This document shows positions 16,694 through 25,534 of a stretch of DNA of 64,000 nucleotides, piece after piece. The number at the start of each line of letters is the position of its first letter. Position 1 is the first letter of the stretch. The stretch comes from a bacterium. Lineage in GTDB: Bacteria; Auribacterota; Tritonobacteria; UBA1439. The stretch lies in contig JAQUPF010000012.1 in NCBI GenBank assembly GCA_028716845.1, forward strand, positions 1 through 64,000. Reading direction: 5' to 3'. A program made the translations under genes and the position numbers. The notes below the pieces were generated by a model that ran no database searches, was not told where the DNA came from, and was given only the letters and a program-made list of their open reading frames with translations.

Positions 16694-18997
16694 ATGACCG
16701 ATCCGGTACTGTTCCTCCAGGACATGGCGGTCATTCTCATCTCGGCCTCCCTGGCGGGCTACGTGTGCCGTCGGATCGGCCTGACCCCGGTGGTCGGCTA
16801 TATCACGGCCGGCCTGCTCGTCGGGACGCCGGAGGTCGTGTTCCCCTACGTGACGGATCAAAGCCGCATCGCCGTCATCGCCCAGCTGGGCCTCGTGTTC
16901 CTGATGTTCTCCATCGGCCTCCAGTTCCGCCTGGGCAAGATCCGGGCGCTGGGCTTCCGCGTCGTCGTGTCCACCGCGGTGGCCGCGTTCTTCGTGCTGG
17001 GCGCCGTCCGGCTCTCCGCCGCCATTCTGCATCTCTCCATCCCCGCCGGGATCGCCCTCGCCGCCGTCTTCATGAACAGCAGTTCGGCGATCATCAGCAA
17101 GATCATCCAGGAGACCGGGATCGGCCACGAGCGGCACGGCCAGCTCGCCCTGAGCACGACCCTCCTGGAGGACGTGGTCGCCGTCGTCATGCTCGCGGCG
17201 CTCGGATCGTACGTCGGCGTCGATGGAGACATCGCGGCCGGCGGCCCCGCGGAAACCATCGGGCTGCTCGTCGGTTTCGCCATGCTCGTGTTCATCCTCG
17301 GATCGCTCCTCATCCCCAACCTGCTCGGCGTGCTGGGAATGCGCCGGAACCCGGAGGCGCTCAGCATCTTCGTCGCGGGCGTGCTGCTCCTCGCCGCCCT
17401 GATCGCCGTGAACGCGGGCTATTCGCTCGCGCTGGGCGCCTTCCTCTGCGGGATGGTCGTCGCGCAGACCCAGGAGAAGTCCCTGATCGAGCGCAGCTTC
17501 CAGGGCCTCAAGGACATCTTCCTGACCGTCTTCTTCGTCACCATCGGGATGATGGTGAACGTGCAGGCCATCCCCGGGGAGATGAAGTGGGTCCTCCTCG
17601 GAATCCTCGGGGCCCTGGCGGGGCGGGCGGTCGCGGCGTTCGTTTCCCTCCTCCTCGTCGGCGAGCACCCGCGGACGGCGATGCGGGCGGCGCTGTGCCT
17701 GACCCCGCTCGGCGAATTCTCGTTCATCATCGCGGGCGTCGCCGTGGGCAAGGGGCTGTTTTCGGAACGTTTCCAGGCCGTGGTCGTCGGCACCGTCCTG
17801 GGGACCAGCCTCCTCTCGCCCCTGATCGCCCGCAACGGCCGGCGGCTCACCCGCTTCGTCGCGGAGGGGAGACTGCCCCTTCTCGACCGGGCGCACGCCG
17901 CCTACAGCGAATTCTGGCGCTCGTCGAGGAGGAAGAGGAAGGCCGGGGCGTTGTGGCCCCTCCTGCGCAGGCGCCTCTTCCACATCGGCGTCGCGCTGCT
18001 GCTGCTCTCCACCGTCCTGATCTTCGCCGGAAGGTTGTTCAGGGCGCTGCGGAACGCCCTCCCGGGCCTGTTCGCCCACCCCTCGGCCGAAGTCGCGTTC
18101 TGGGTCACCCTCGGCCTCGTCTGCACCGTCCCCGTCATCGCGGCGTGGCGCAATCTCTCGGCCACGGCGCTCATCCTGGCCGAGCATATCCGCGAGCGGA
18201 AGAGCCAGGACCGCCGCAGCGCCCTCCTCCTGTCAGGCCTGCTCCGCCTCATCTTCGCGCTGCTCCTCCTCAACTGGATCTGGAACATCCTCCCCCCCGA
18301 GCTGTCGCGCCAGCATGTCCTGGCGGCGACGGCCCTCCTCGCGATTCCCATGGTGTTCTTCTCCTGGCGCGCCTTCGTCCGGATCTACCGGGAGGTCGAA
18401 TGGCTGCTGGACCCGGGCGGCGGGAGGTCCATCGGCGCGCCCGGCCGGCATCTCCTCGATCGCTGGAAGGGGGAGGAGTGGGACCTGAACGTGCGGGAGT
18501 TCACGCTCCCGGACGATTCACCCGTGGGGGGCATGACGCTGAAGAACCTCGCCCTGCGGAAGGCCACGGGCTGCTCGGTCGTCGGCATTCAGCGGCACGG
18601 CTACTCGCTCGTGGACATCGGGGCGACGACCCAGCTGTTCCCCGGCGACGAACTGCTGCTCCTCGGCACCGACAGGCAGATCCAGGATGCGGAGAATCTC
18701 CTCGCCTGGACCGGCCCTCCCGCGGAACCGGGGAAGCAGCTGGAGAGCCAGGTGCTCAAATCCATGATGCTGCCGGAGGGGAGCCCGGCCTCCGGGAAGC
18801 GGCTGGGGGAGCTGCAGTGGACGCGCGATTTCGGCGTGCAGGTCGTCGCGGTGATGCGCGACGGCGCGACGCTGACCGGGCTTGACGCGTCGACGCACGT
18901 GCGCGCCGGCGACGTGCTCCTGCTGCTGGGGGCGGCCGATCGGATGGAGGAACTCGCCGACGCGAACAGCACCGAGGCCGCCGCGGATTCCGCATGA
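16694..18997 (+). CDS. CPA2 family monovalent cation/proton antiporter with two TrkA-C domains
   Basis: 767 residues. The first ~390 residues are a Na_H_Exchanger domain of about 12-13 helices with family motifs: GLTPVVGYITAGLLVG, LVFLMFSIGLQF (Kef/YbaL-like half-helix), NSSSAIISKI and LTPLGEFSFIIAGVAVG. A second, shorter membrane region (about 430-575) follows. The C-terminus carries two RCK_C/TrkA_C modules (about 600-680, LFPGDELLLLG; about 690-760, VRAGDVLLLLG). No TrkA_N (NAD-binding) domain is present, so gating would be by another ligand. The likely role is K+ or Na+/H+ exchange in the inner membrane for pH and cation homeostasis. Convergent with the phospholipid operon. Confidence 0.9.
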   Translation: MTDPVLFLQDMAVILISASLAGYVCRRIGLTPVVGYITAGLLVGTPEVVFPYVTDQSRIAVIAQLGLVFLMFSIGLQFRLGKIRALGFRVVVSTAVAAFFVLGAVRLSAAILHLSIPAGIALAAVFMNSSSAIISKIIQETGIGHERHGQLALSTTLLEDVVAVVMLAALGSYVGVDGDIAAGGPAETIGLLVGFAMLVFILGSLLIPNLLGVLGMRRNPEALSIFVAGVLLLAALIAVNAGYSLALGAFLCGMVVAQTQEKSLIERSFQGLKDIFLTVFFVTIGMMVNVQAIPGEMKWVLLGILGALAGRAVAAFVSLLLVGEHPRTAMRAALCLTPLGEFSFIIAGVAVGKGLFSERFQAVVVGTVLGTSLLSPLIARNGRRLTRFVAEGRLPLLDRAHAAYSEFWRSSRRKRKAGALWPLLRRRLFHIGVALLLLSTVLIFAGRLFRALRNALPGLFAHPSAEVAFWVTLGLVCTVPVIAAWRNLSATALILAEHIRERKSQDRRSALLLSGLLRLIFALLLLNWIWNILPPELSRQHVLAATALLAIPMVFFSWRAFVRIYREVEWLLDPGGGRSIGAPGRHLLDRWKGEEWDLNVREFTLPDDSPVGGMTLKNLALRKATGCSVVGIQRHGYSLVDIGATTQLFPGDELLLLGTDRQIQDAENLLAWTGPPAEPGKQLESQVLKSMMLPEGSPASGKRLGELQWTRDFGVQVVAVMRDGATLTGLDASTHVRAGDVLLLLGAADRMEELADANSTEAAADSA

Positions 18998-19098
18998 ACC
19001 CGGCCGGGGGATCCCGCGCCCCACGGCAATGCCGCATCGGCTTCCGGCCCGGGACCGGACGCGCAAACCGGCGCCCCCCGCGGCGTCCGCCCGGATCG

Positions 19099-19908
19099 CT
19101 ACGGCTTCTCGGCGAGGGTGACGGAGTAGTGGCCGAACGCGTCGCTCGCGGTCTCGATGACGGTGAACCCCGCCGCCGCCGCCCACGCGTTCACCTTCGC
19201 CGCGGGGCGGACGACCATCCGGAGCGGTTGTTTCCGGAAGTCGAGGAAGACCGCCTGCACCATCTCGAGGTCCACGTGCCCCGACTGGTTCGTGAAGAGG
19301 AAGCAGCCGCCGGGCGGGAGGAGGTCGTGGAGGAGCGCCATGCTCCGCCGCACGACGGCGTCGTCCGTGATCCAATCATAGAATCCGGACGAGACGGCGA
19401 TCGTGGGGCACGGGCGCGCCGCCGCGAGTGAATCGGCGCTGAGGGCGTCGCCGGCCACGAAGCGCACCGCCGTGACGCCCCGCCTCGCCGCGTTGCGCCG
19501 CCCGAGCTCGAGGGCGGCCTCGTCGAGATCCCGGCAGACGGCGGCGAGGTCGTCTCCGGCGTCGTCCGCGAGGACGTCGAGCAGGTACCGCGCGGGTCCG
19601 GAGGCGACGTCGAGGATCGTCGGCGCCCGTCCCCGTTCCCGCTGGACGGCGATCGCCCGCCGCAGCAGCCGCTCGAGGTTCGCCTTCCTTGTCCGGATCA
19701 CCTCCCACCCCGCGTGCGCGAGGTAGGCGCGGTCGATCAGGGGCCCGATGAGGAGGCGTCCGGACGGACGGTTGGCGTAGATGTAGTCCAGCATCCTCCC
19801 CGAGGTGAATCCCTCATCGAAGGCGATGCGTATCCCGTCGCTCGTCCGCCCGATCGTCCGGATGATGAAGCGAAGCGTGGCCAGCCGTATTGTTCTCAGG
19901 ATGCGCAT
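19099..19908 (-). CDS. Class I SAM-dependent methyltransferase in the phospholipid operon
   Basis: 269 residues from ATG 19908, which overlaps the acyltransferase stop by 13 nt. The Rossmann methyltransferase fold is visible: motif I ILDVASGPARYLLDVL, the acidic loop VCRDLDEAALELGR, VRFVAGDAL, then a motif-IV-like SSGFYDWITDD and LLPPGGCFLFTNQ. The N-terminus (TLRFIIRTIGRTSDGIRIAF) resembles the methyltransferase half of YnbC-type proteins that sit beside CDP-alcohol phosphotransferase and CdsA-like genes. It probably acts on a lipid or its precursor; the substrate is inferred from operon context only. Confidence 0.8.
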   Translation of the reverse strand: MRILRTIRLATLRFIIRTIGRTSDGIRIAFDEGFTSGRMLDYIYANRPSGRLLIGPLIDRAYLAHAGWEVIRTRKANLERLLRRAIAVQRERGRAPTILDVASGPARYLLDVLADDAGDDLAAVCRDLDEAALELGRRNAARRGVTAVRFVAGDALSADSLAAARPCPTIAVSSGFYDWITDDAVVRRSMALLHDLLPPGGCFLFTNQSGHVDLEMVQAVFLDFRKQPLRMVVRPAAKVNAWAAAAGFTVIETASDAFGHYSVTLAEKP

Positions 19909-20654
19909 CTCCCGTCTCCTCCATGCCCGAGCCGATCCTTCAGCGCGCGCACGGCCGCCTCGAGGGTCCCCGCGGCGGCCCCGTGGCTCAGCCCGCCGAG
20001 ATCGCCTTCCCAGAATCGCAGCGCCTCCCCGAAGATCACCGTGATCTTCCCGCCGCGCGGGAACCACGCGTCCTTCGGGAGGGATTCCCGCGCCCCCCCG
20101 ATCCAGGCGGGGACGACCGGGACCATGAGCATGCGGCCCAGGGCGACGGCCCCCGGCTTGAACGCCCCGATTTCACCCGTCGCGCTCCTCGTTCCCTCGG
20201 GGAAGATGATCAGCCGCTTCCCCTCGCGGATCCTGGCGGCGCAGAGCCTGAGGGCGCGGGCGTCATGCCCCGTGCGGTCGAAGGGGATGCAGTTGACGAG
20301 GAGGCGCGCCGCCAGGGCGACGACGGGGTTCCTGAAGAAGTAGTCCTTCGCGGCGACGGCGCACGTGGCGTTCACCCGCGATGCGGGCAGCGAGGCGAAT
20401 ATCGCGAGCGCGTCGAGGTGGCTCGAGTGGTTCGGGGCGATGAGGCACGGCCCGGCGGCCGGGACGTTCTCCGCGCCCCGGACGTCCAGGCGGTGCCAGC
20501 AGCGCATGCTCGCGCGGTACGGCAGGTGGACGAGCAGCCGGAGGGCGCGGAGGAGGGCGTTGTCGCGGACCAGGTCGTAGACCGTCGGCGGCGGCGGGTA
20601 CCGCCACTCCGGCGGATAGGCGGCCCCTTCGCTCTCCGCCGCGGGCCCCCTCAT
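19896..20654 (-). CDS. PlsC-type 1-acyl-glycerol-3-phosphate acyltransferase
   Basis: 252 residues from ATG 20654, overlapping the CdsA stop by 4 nt. The PlsC motifs are intact: NHSSHLDAL (HX4D catalytic), the substrate-binding FPEGTRSATGEIGAFKPGAV and the later VPVVPAWIGG. It should acylate a lysophosphatidate-like acceptor at the membrane. The N-terminal 50 residues include one hydrophobic stretch for membrane association. It lies between CdsA and a methyltransferase in a four-gene coupled operon and could be dedicated to a specialised lipid rather than housekeeping phosphatidate synthesis. Confidence 0.9.
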   Translation of the reverse strand: MRGPAAESEGAAYPPEWRYPPPPTVYDLVRDNALLRALRLLVHLPYRASMRCWHRLDVRGAENVPAAGPCLIAPNHSSHLDALAIFASLPASRVNATCAVAAKDYFFRNPVVALAARLLVNCIPFDRTGHDARALRLCAARIREGKRLIIFPEGTRSATGEIGAFKPGAVALGRMLMVPVVPAWIGGARESLPKDAWFPRGGKITVIFGEALRFWEGDLGGLSHGAAAGTLEAAVRALKDRLGHGGDGRCAS

Positions 20655-21583
20655 GGCGCCGCCATCACGCCCGGGTAGAAGTGGCTCATGAAGTGGAAAA
20701 AGAGGGGCGCCGTGAAGACGATGCTGTCGAGCCGGTCGAGCAGGCCTCCGTGCCCCGGGATCAGGGCGCCGCTGTCCTTGACGCCGACGTCCCGCTTGAT
20801 GAGCGACATGGTGAGGTCGCCGCAGGTCCCGCCGACCGAGAGCAGGAGGCCGAGGAGCAGCGCATGGAGGGACGAGATGCCGCCGAGGGCGAAGCGGACG
20901 AGGAAGATGAGGGCGATGGAGACGGCCATGGCGCCGAGCGTCCCCTCGACGGTCTTCCGGGGGCTCAGGTTCGGCGACAGCAGCCGCCGGCCGACGCTCG
21001 AGCCGATGAGGTAGGCGCTCGCGTCGTTCATGACCACCACGAGGAGGAAGGCGAGGAGAAGCGCCGGTCCCGCCGCGGCGTTCATGAGAAACGCGAGGTG
21101 GGCGGGGAACCAGCCGAAGTAGATGACTCCCACGATGGTCAGGCACGAGCACTGGATCATCCCCCGGTACCGGTCCCGCATCACCGGGTACAGGTAGATG
21201 AGGATGACCAGGCAAACGGGCATCGTCATGAAGAGGCCGTACCAGGGGATGAACACCGGGAGGTACACGAGGGCGATGCAGGCCCGCGCGAGCCACACGT
21301 GCCCGCGCTCGCGCCAGAGCCCGACCGCCCGGGAGAACTCCTCGAAGGCGTGGAACGAGAGGAGCATGAGCGCGGCCTGCGTCCAGGCGCGGCCGAGGAG
21401 GAGAGGGACGGTGATCGCGGGGACCATGATGAACCAGGAGGCGTACTTGACCCACATGGACCTGACGTCCCCGCCGGCGCGCCGGCGGACCGGGGTGAGC
21501 GCCGCGAGCGGTATCGCGGCGGCGAGGAGCACCCCCCAGACGAGGACGAGCATCCGCGTCCCCGGGTCATCCGGCAGCGTCAC
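20651..21583 (-). CDS. Phosphatidate cytidylyltransferase (CdsA family)
   Basis: 310 residues, about eight membrane helices, start overlapping the upstream stop by 4 nt. The C-terminal CdsA signature is complete: SLIKRDVGVKDSGALIPGHG followed by GLLDRLDS, which carries the metal-binding Asp and Lys residues. A cytoplasmic loop (SPNLSPRKTVEG) also fits the family. The enzyme makes CDP-diacylglycerol from phosphatidate and CTP, the donor for CDP-alcohol phosphotransferases such as its upstream neighbour. This copy sits in a YnbAB-like cluster and may be a paralog of the housekeeping enzyme. Confidence 0.92.
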   Translation of the reverse strand: MTLPDDPGTRMLVLVWGVLLAAAIPLAALTPVRRRAGGDVRSMWVKYASWFIMVPAITVPLLLGRAWTQAALMLLSFHAFEEFSRAVGLWRERGHVWLARACIALVYLPVFIPWYGLFMTMPVCLVILIYLYPVMRDRYRGMIQCSCLTIVGVIYFGWFPAHLAFLMNAAAGPALLLAFLLVVVMNDASAYLIGSSVGRRLLSPNLSPRKTVEGTLGAMAVSIALIFLVRFALGGISSLHALLLGLLLSVGGTCGDLTMSLIKRDVGVKDSGALIPGHGGLLDRLDSIVFTAPLFFHFMSHFYPGVMAAP

Positions 21584-22695
21584 TGTTTCCCCCTCCCGAT
21601 GAGCCGCGAAAGCCCCAGGCCGAACGAGAACGCCCTTGCGAGGTCCGCCTCATTCGGCCGCCCCCTGTACGTCTTGTATTTCCGGTGGAGGCCGGGGCAC
21701 GAAAAACGCGCGCAGGGCTTCATCCCCCACGCCCGCGCCATTCCCCGGAGGCATGCCGGCGCGGAGAGCTGCCCCCAGACCGGCATCCCGAACGTCGCGA
21801 AGACGGCCACCCGCTTCGGCCGCGCGGCGGCCCCGGCCTGGAACCGGCGCATCCCCTCGGACGGCGACTTCCGGATATTCGGCGACCCGAGGACGACAAG
21901 GCCGTACCCGGCGGCGGCCCCCGCCTCCGATACGGGCGTCGCCGCGCAGCCGAGGCCGCGGGCGATCTCCTCGGCCACGGCGCGCGTGTTGCCCGTCGCC
22001 GAATCGTAGACGACGATCGCCTCGCCGGCGTTCCGCGCCGGGTCGAGCCGCTCGAGCGCCTCTTTCCGGTCGATCTCGCGGAGCTGGCCCCCGAGCCGCC
22101 GGGCCACGGTGACCTGGCCGAGGAGGACGAAGAGACCCATGGCCCACTCCATCGGCGTCGCCTCGATGCCGAACCACGCGGCGCGCGATCCCCCGCGCAG
22201 CGTGACGAACTGGATGAGGGCGAAGACCATCAGGATGATGAGGCGCTCGACCTTGCCGAGCGGCCCGTGGTGCTGCCACGAGACGCCGAGCGCCCTGCCG
22301 AGCATCCCGGTGTAGCTCACGAGGACCATCGAACAGAGGGCGGCCAGCCCGAGCCACCCCCTGCAGAGGGGCGAGAGGGCCACGCCGGCGACGACGAGGA
22401 GGTCCGAGTAGCGGTCGGGGAGGGCATTGACGATCTCGCCGCGGAGCGAGAGGTTCCCGCGCCTGATCGCGATGACGCCGTCGAGCGTGTTGAGCGTCAT
22501 CCGGAGGAGCGTCAGCAGGACCGCCCAGACGAGGAGGGCCGGGCGGTCGGCCGCGCGGTAGAAGCACCAGCCCGTCGCCGCGGCGGCCCCGACCGCCGCG
22601 TAGCTCAGCGCGTCGGGGTCAAGCCATTCGAGGCGCCGCGCGATAGGCTCCAGGATTTTCCGGTAGGGGAACTTGAGCAGGTACAGGTCCATCAT
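21580..22695 (-). CDS. CDP-alcohol phosphatidyltransferase fused to a flavodoxin-like domain
   Basis: 371 residues. Residues 1-200 form the CDP-OH phosphotransferase domain with about six helices and the catalytic signature NTLDGVIAIRRG...LRGEIVNALPDRYSD; Asn in two positions that are Asp in most relatives resembles the YnbA-like subgroup. Residues about 225-371 form a flavodoxin-like domain with the FMN phosphate loop DSATGNTRAVAEEI, then VVLGSPNI and FATFGMPVWGQL. The first domain transfers a phosphatidyl group from CDP-diacylglycerol to an alcohol; the second would bind FMN. The fusion is unusual. First gene of the coupled operon with CdsA, PlsC and methyltransferase; an upstream TATACT (22726-22721 on the minus strand) is a possible -10. 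Confidence 0.85.
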   Translation of the reverse strand: MMDLYLLKFPYRKILEPIARRLEWLDPDALSYAAVGAAAATGWCFYRAADRPALLVWAVLLTLLRMTLNTLDGVIAIRRGNLSLRGEIVNALPDRYSDLLVVAGVALSPLCRGWLGLAALCSMVLVSYTGMLGRALGVSWQHHGPLGKVERLIILMVFALIQFVTLRGGSRAAWFGIEATPMEWAMGLFVLLGQVTVARRLGGQLREIDRKEALERLDPARNAGEAIVVYDSATGNTRAVAEEIARGLGCAATPVSEAGAAAGYGLVVLGSPNIRKSPSEGMRRFQAGAAARPKRVAVFATFGMPVWGQLSAPACLRGMARAWGMKPCARFSCPGLHRKYKTYRGRPNEADLARAFSFGLGLSRLIGRGKQ

Positions 22696-22854
22696 CGGCT
22701 CCGGGGACGCGCGAGGGCCAAGTATATCGCATCCCGGCGGAGGCCGCGAAACGAATGTGCGGGGCGACGCGGTGGGTGCGGGCCCGATCCGGCATTAATT
22801 CCATCGGGAAAGGCGCCCGATCTGGTAGCATGTGGCAGGAGCGGGGATGAGTCG

Positions 22855-23571
22855 ATGAGGCCGGAGGCGTGCACCGCGGAGGCGGAGCGGATCGCGCCCG
22901 TGTCCGACGAGGGGCCCGGCGCGGCGTTCCTCGATTTCCACGAGCGGGAGCGCCCGGCGACAGGGGACACCCTCCTCGCGCTGATGGAGGGCGACGGGAA
23001 GATGCGGGGGTTCACCCTCCGGGCCGGCATGATGCCGCCGGGAAGTGCCGTCGTCGACGAGCGGATCAGGCGGTTCTGCCGGCTGCCGTACCGGACGGAC
23101 GAGGGGATGGTCGCCGCCTGCCCCGGCATTCTCGGCGGCTGGAAGGGATGCCCGCCGCATTCGCCTGCGGTCGCGAGGACGGTCGATCTCCTTTCGCGGG
23201 CCCGGTGCCTCCTGATCGTCCAGTTCGAGGGGAGCGAGGGCCGCGTCCGGCAGGGTCGCGTCCATCCCTTCATCGACCGGGCGGCGGAGGCCCTGCGCGG
23301 GCGCGGCTACGACATTCTGGGAACGTACGCCTGCGGCCCCTGCCGGGTCTGCCCGCGGGGATGCGGGGAGGAACAGGAGTGCCGGCAGCCCGAGCGGCGG
23401 CTGTTCTCACTCGAGGCATGCGGCTTCTGGGTCAACGTGCTCTGCCGGGAGGCGGCGGCGTTCCCGGTCTGCGGGGACGGCCCGCGGGAGATCCGCTGGA
23501 TCAGGAACTGGGGCCTCGCCGACCAGGACACGGAAACCGTCAGGTACGTGACGGGGGTACTGATCGGGTAG
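22855..23571 (+). CDS. DUF2284 family putative metal-binding protein
   Basis: 238 residues from ATG 22855, preceded by an aggagcggg purine tract. The family features are a conserved region around CPGILGGWKGCPPHSP and a Cys cluster near the C-terminus (ACGPCRVCPRGCGEEQECRQ, then LEACG and VLCREA), which could hold an Fe-S cluster or zinc. DUF2284 proteins are common in anaerobes and have no established function. The gene is transcribed divergently from the phospholipid operon and followed by a decayed membrane-protein remnant and the aldolase gene. Confidence 0.75.
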   Translation: MRPEACTAEAERIAPVSDEGPGAAFLDFHERERPATGDTLLALMEGDGKMRGFTLRAGMMPPGSAVVDERIRRFCRLPYRTDEGMVAACPGILGGWKGCPPHSPAVARTVDLLSRARCLLIVQFEGSEGRVRQGRVHPFIDRAAEALRGRGYDILGTYACGPCRVCPRGCGEEQECRQPERRLFSLEACGFWVNVLCREAAAFPVCGDGPREIRWIRNWGLADQDTETVRYVTGVLIG

Positions 23572-23599
23572 TTGTTGCGCGCAACCGCCCCCTGTCTGA

Positions 23600-23700
23600 T
23601 CCTGAGCCGGCGAATCGGCGGGGCTGCGGCCTGTTCACTGTTACCGTCTCCTTGGGAATGGTCAGGCTCTTTTTTCGGAGGGGCAAACCGGGAGGTATTA
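23600..23700 (+). pseudogene. Decayed copy of the small GCGLF membrane-protein cassette
   Basis: One frame reads NRRGCGLFTVTVSLGMVRLF, matching NWWGCGLFTAAVGLVMIWLG of the intact small protein at 24815-25006. No start or N-terminus remains. It occupies the gap before the aldolase gene and its 3' end overlaps the aldolase Shine-Dalgarno region. Confidence 0.5.
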
Positions 23701-23701
23701 T

Positions 23702-24727
23702 ATGGGCCATGAATCAGTTGCAGCCGCCACCGCACGCCGGTTGGTCTCCGATGGCCGGGGGATCCTCGCCGCCGACGAGAGTTCCCCCACCATAAAAAAG
23801 CGGTTCGATTCCATCAGTGTCGAATCCACCGAGGAAAACCGGAGAGACTACCGGCAGCTGCTCTTTACGGCCGGCGGGGTCGAGGAATTCATCAGCGGGG
23901 TTATTCTGTTCGATGAAACCATCCGTCAAAAAACGGAAGACGGCGTCCCTCTCCCCGAGCTTCTCGACCGTCGGGGGATCGTTCCCGGAATCAAGGTGGA
24001 CCGGGGAACCGGCGCCCTCGCCTTTTTCCCCTCGGAAAAGGTCACCGAGGGCCTCGACGGACTCCGGGCGAGGCTGGAGGAATACCGGAACCTCGGCGCC
24101 CGGTTCACCAAGTGGCGGGCGGTGATTACCATCCTCGGGGATGCCATCCCCTCCCGGTTCTGTATCGAGGCCAACGCCCAGGCCCTGGCCCGGTTCGCGG
24201 CGCTCAGCCAGGAGGCCGGGCTGACGCCGATAGTGGAGCCGGAGGTGTTGATGGATGGGGATCATACCATCGATCGATGCGAGGAGGTCACCCTTGCGTC
24301 GCTGAGCGCCGTCTTTGCCCGGCTGCGGGACCACCGGGTCGCCCTGGAAGGCATCCTCCTGAAACCCAACATGGTCTTGTCCGGAAAGGAGTGTCCTCGG
24401 CAGGCCGGCCCGGCGGAAGTAGCCGAGTACACCATCCGGACTTTCCTGCGGGTGGTTCCGGCGGCGGTGCCGGGGATAGTCTTTCTTTCCGGCGGACAGA
24501 GTCCTGAAGAGGCCACGAGGAATCTCAATGCCCTCAATCAGTGCGGCCGACGACCCTGGGAGCTGAGCTTTTCCTTCGGTCGGGCCCTCCAGCAGCCCGT
24601 CCTGGCCGCCTGGCGCGGTAAGGCCGAGAATGCCGCCGCCGCCCAAAAGGCGTTCCATCAACGGGCCCGGCTCAATTCCCTCGCGCGGCATGGGAAATAT
24701 TCGCCCGACATGGAAACCGGCTCATGA
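23702..24727 (+). CDS. Class I fructose-bisphosphate aldolase
   Basis: 341 residues with a gggaggtattat Shine-Dalgarno. It matches the glycolytic (eukaryotic-type) class I family: GRGILAADESSPTIKKRFDS at the N-terminus, VPGIKVDRGTG, FTKWRAVI, the VEPEVLMDG acid region and the Schiff-base Lys in LLKPNMVLSG, then the phosphate loop FLSGGQSPEEAT and a terminal Tyr in GKYSP. It catalyses reversible cleavage of fructose-1,6-bisphosphate to dihydroxyacetone phosphate and glyceraldehyde-3-phosphate in the cytoplasm. Full length. No other glycolytic genes are adjacent. Confidence 0.95.
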   Translation: MGHESVAAATARRLVSDGRGILAADESSPTIKKRFDSISVESTEENRRDYRQLLFTAGGVEEFISGVILFDETIRQKTEDGVPLPELLDRRGIVPGIKVDRGTGALAFFPSEKVTEGLDGLRARLEEYRNLGARFTKWRAVITILGDAIPSRFCIEANAQALARFAALSQEAGLTPIVEPEVLMDGDHTIDRCEEVTLASLSAVFARLRDHRVALEGILLKPNMVLSGKECPRQAGPAEVAEYTIRTFLRVVPAAVPGIVFLSGGQSPEEATRNLNALNQCGRRPWELSFSFGRALQQPVLAAWRGKAENAAAAQKAFHQRARLNSLARHGKYSPDMETGS

Positions 24728-24814
24728 AATGTGGCGCCGGTTGCGGGTGATCGTGCCGGGGGGATTGCCCGATCAACAGCCGAGGTTGCCGGCCATGGAG
24801 GAAGGGGAAGAACG

Positions 24815-25006
24815 ATGTGGTGGCGATGGCTGCTGTTCACAGTCTGCGCGATCAGCATCGTCGCGTGTCTCGTCAGCACGACGGTGGATTGGAGCAGGGG
24901 CAGGACGGGCCCCTTCGGCCCCCATCCGGAGAACTGGTGGGGCTGCGGCCTGTTCACCGCCGCCGTCGGATTAGTCATGATCTGGCTGGGGAAGCGTCTG
25001 TTATAG
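24815..25006 (+). CDS. Small two-helix membrane protein (GCGLF cassette, intact copy)
   Basis: 63 residues from ATG 24815 with a ggaggaagg Shine-Dalgarno 8 nt upstream. Two hydrophobic segments (WLLFTVCAISIVACLVS and GLFTAAVGLVMIWLG) flank a polar loop with GPFGPHPENWWGCG. The family is unknown. Decayed copies occur at 23600-23700 and 32461-32553, and the latter and this one are both followed within about 20 nt by a GIY-YIG gene or fragment, indicating a duplicated two-gene cassette. Confidence 0.6.
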   Translation: MWWRWLLFTVCAISIVACLVSTTVDWSRGRTGPFGPHPENWWGCGLFTAAVGLVMIWLGKRLL

Positions 25007-25026
25007 GAAATTATCCTCCCATCCAA

Positions 25027-25130
25027 GGCCCGGCCCCCTGGCGCCGCTCCATCGTCCGCTGCCGCGACGGCACACCCTCCACCGGCATCACCAGTGACCT
25101 GGAACGGGTCTCAGCCGCGGGCGCACACCT
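25027..25130 (+). pseudogene. Degenerate GIY-YIG gene fragment
   Basis: The frame GPAPWRRSIVRCRDGTPSTG then ITSDLERVSAAGAHL aligns with the N-terminus of the GIY-YIG protein at 32554 (APWRLYIVRCRDGTLYTGITNDL). The YIV element has become SIV, the YTG element has become STG, and the frame runs into the end of the convergent holin-like gene. It is only about a third of a gene. Confidence 0.65.
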
Positions 25131-25362
25131 TGTTATGGATGAGGGTGAATATCAGTCCCGCGATCAGCCCGTCGAAGAACGCCCACAGGCCCCCGATGAT
25201 GCCGCCGAGGAACGTGGGTCCGTAACCGATGTAGTAGGAATCGAGCACGTCCACGATCCGGCCGCCCCAGCCGGCCGCCGCCGCCCATCCGGCGAATAGA
25301 ACATAGATCGCCCAGGTGAATCCCGCGGCGATCGCCACCGCCTTCACGTTCAGCTTCTGCAT
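25111..25362 (-). CDS. Small membrane protein of the bacteriophage-holin-like family
   Basis: 83 residues with a strong gaggaggg Shine-Dalgarno. Two hydrophobic stretches (AVAIAAGFTWAIYVLFAGWA and FLGGIIGGLWAFFDGLIAGL) with a YYIGYGPT-like linker match the small chromosomal proteins often annotated as holins (KLNVKA start, GYGPTFLG, GLIWAFVDGL). These occur outside prophages in many bacteria and their function is unknown; no phage genes surround this one. Confidence 0.65.
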   Translation of the reverse strand: MQKLNVKAVAIAAGFTWAIYVLFAGWAAAAGWGGRIVDVLDSYYIGYGPTFLGGIIGGLWAFFDGLIAGLIFTLIHNKVCARG

Positions 25363-25424
25363 GTTCCCTCCTCTCTGCCGCCGCCCCGCGCCCCGCGCGC
25401 GGGGACATCGCGGCCTTCGATATC

Positions 25425-25534
25425 GTAGACATTGTATCTAACTGACGCTCTGTGAACATGTGACGAGCTTATTCGCCCCGGGGTGAATAAGCTCGTAACA
25501 TAATGGGAGAGAAGAGAATAGGTACAACGTCTGC
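25425..25534. repeat. 110-bp long palindromic repeat, copy A
   Basis: It starts gtagacattgtatct and ends aggtacaacgtctgc; the halves are reverse complements with interruptions. The central 34 bases form a 17-bp arm pair (acgagcttattcgcccc against ggggtgaataagctcgt) with one mismatch and no loop. It is placed exactly between the 3' end of the FtsX permease gene and the upstream region of the holin-like gene. It has the same length and ends as the copy at 32802-32911. Confidence 0.75.

Noticed and set aside
15062-18187. Minus-strand 1041-codon open frame
   Set aside because: Low-complexity Arg/Glu/Asp/Gly-rich translation, entirely opposite the GT-C-like and antiporter genes; a GC-rich antisense shadow.
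25111-25362. Prophage indicated by a holin-like protein
   Set aside because: No other phage genes are near; small chromosomal proteins of this kind are common outside prophages.
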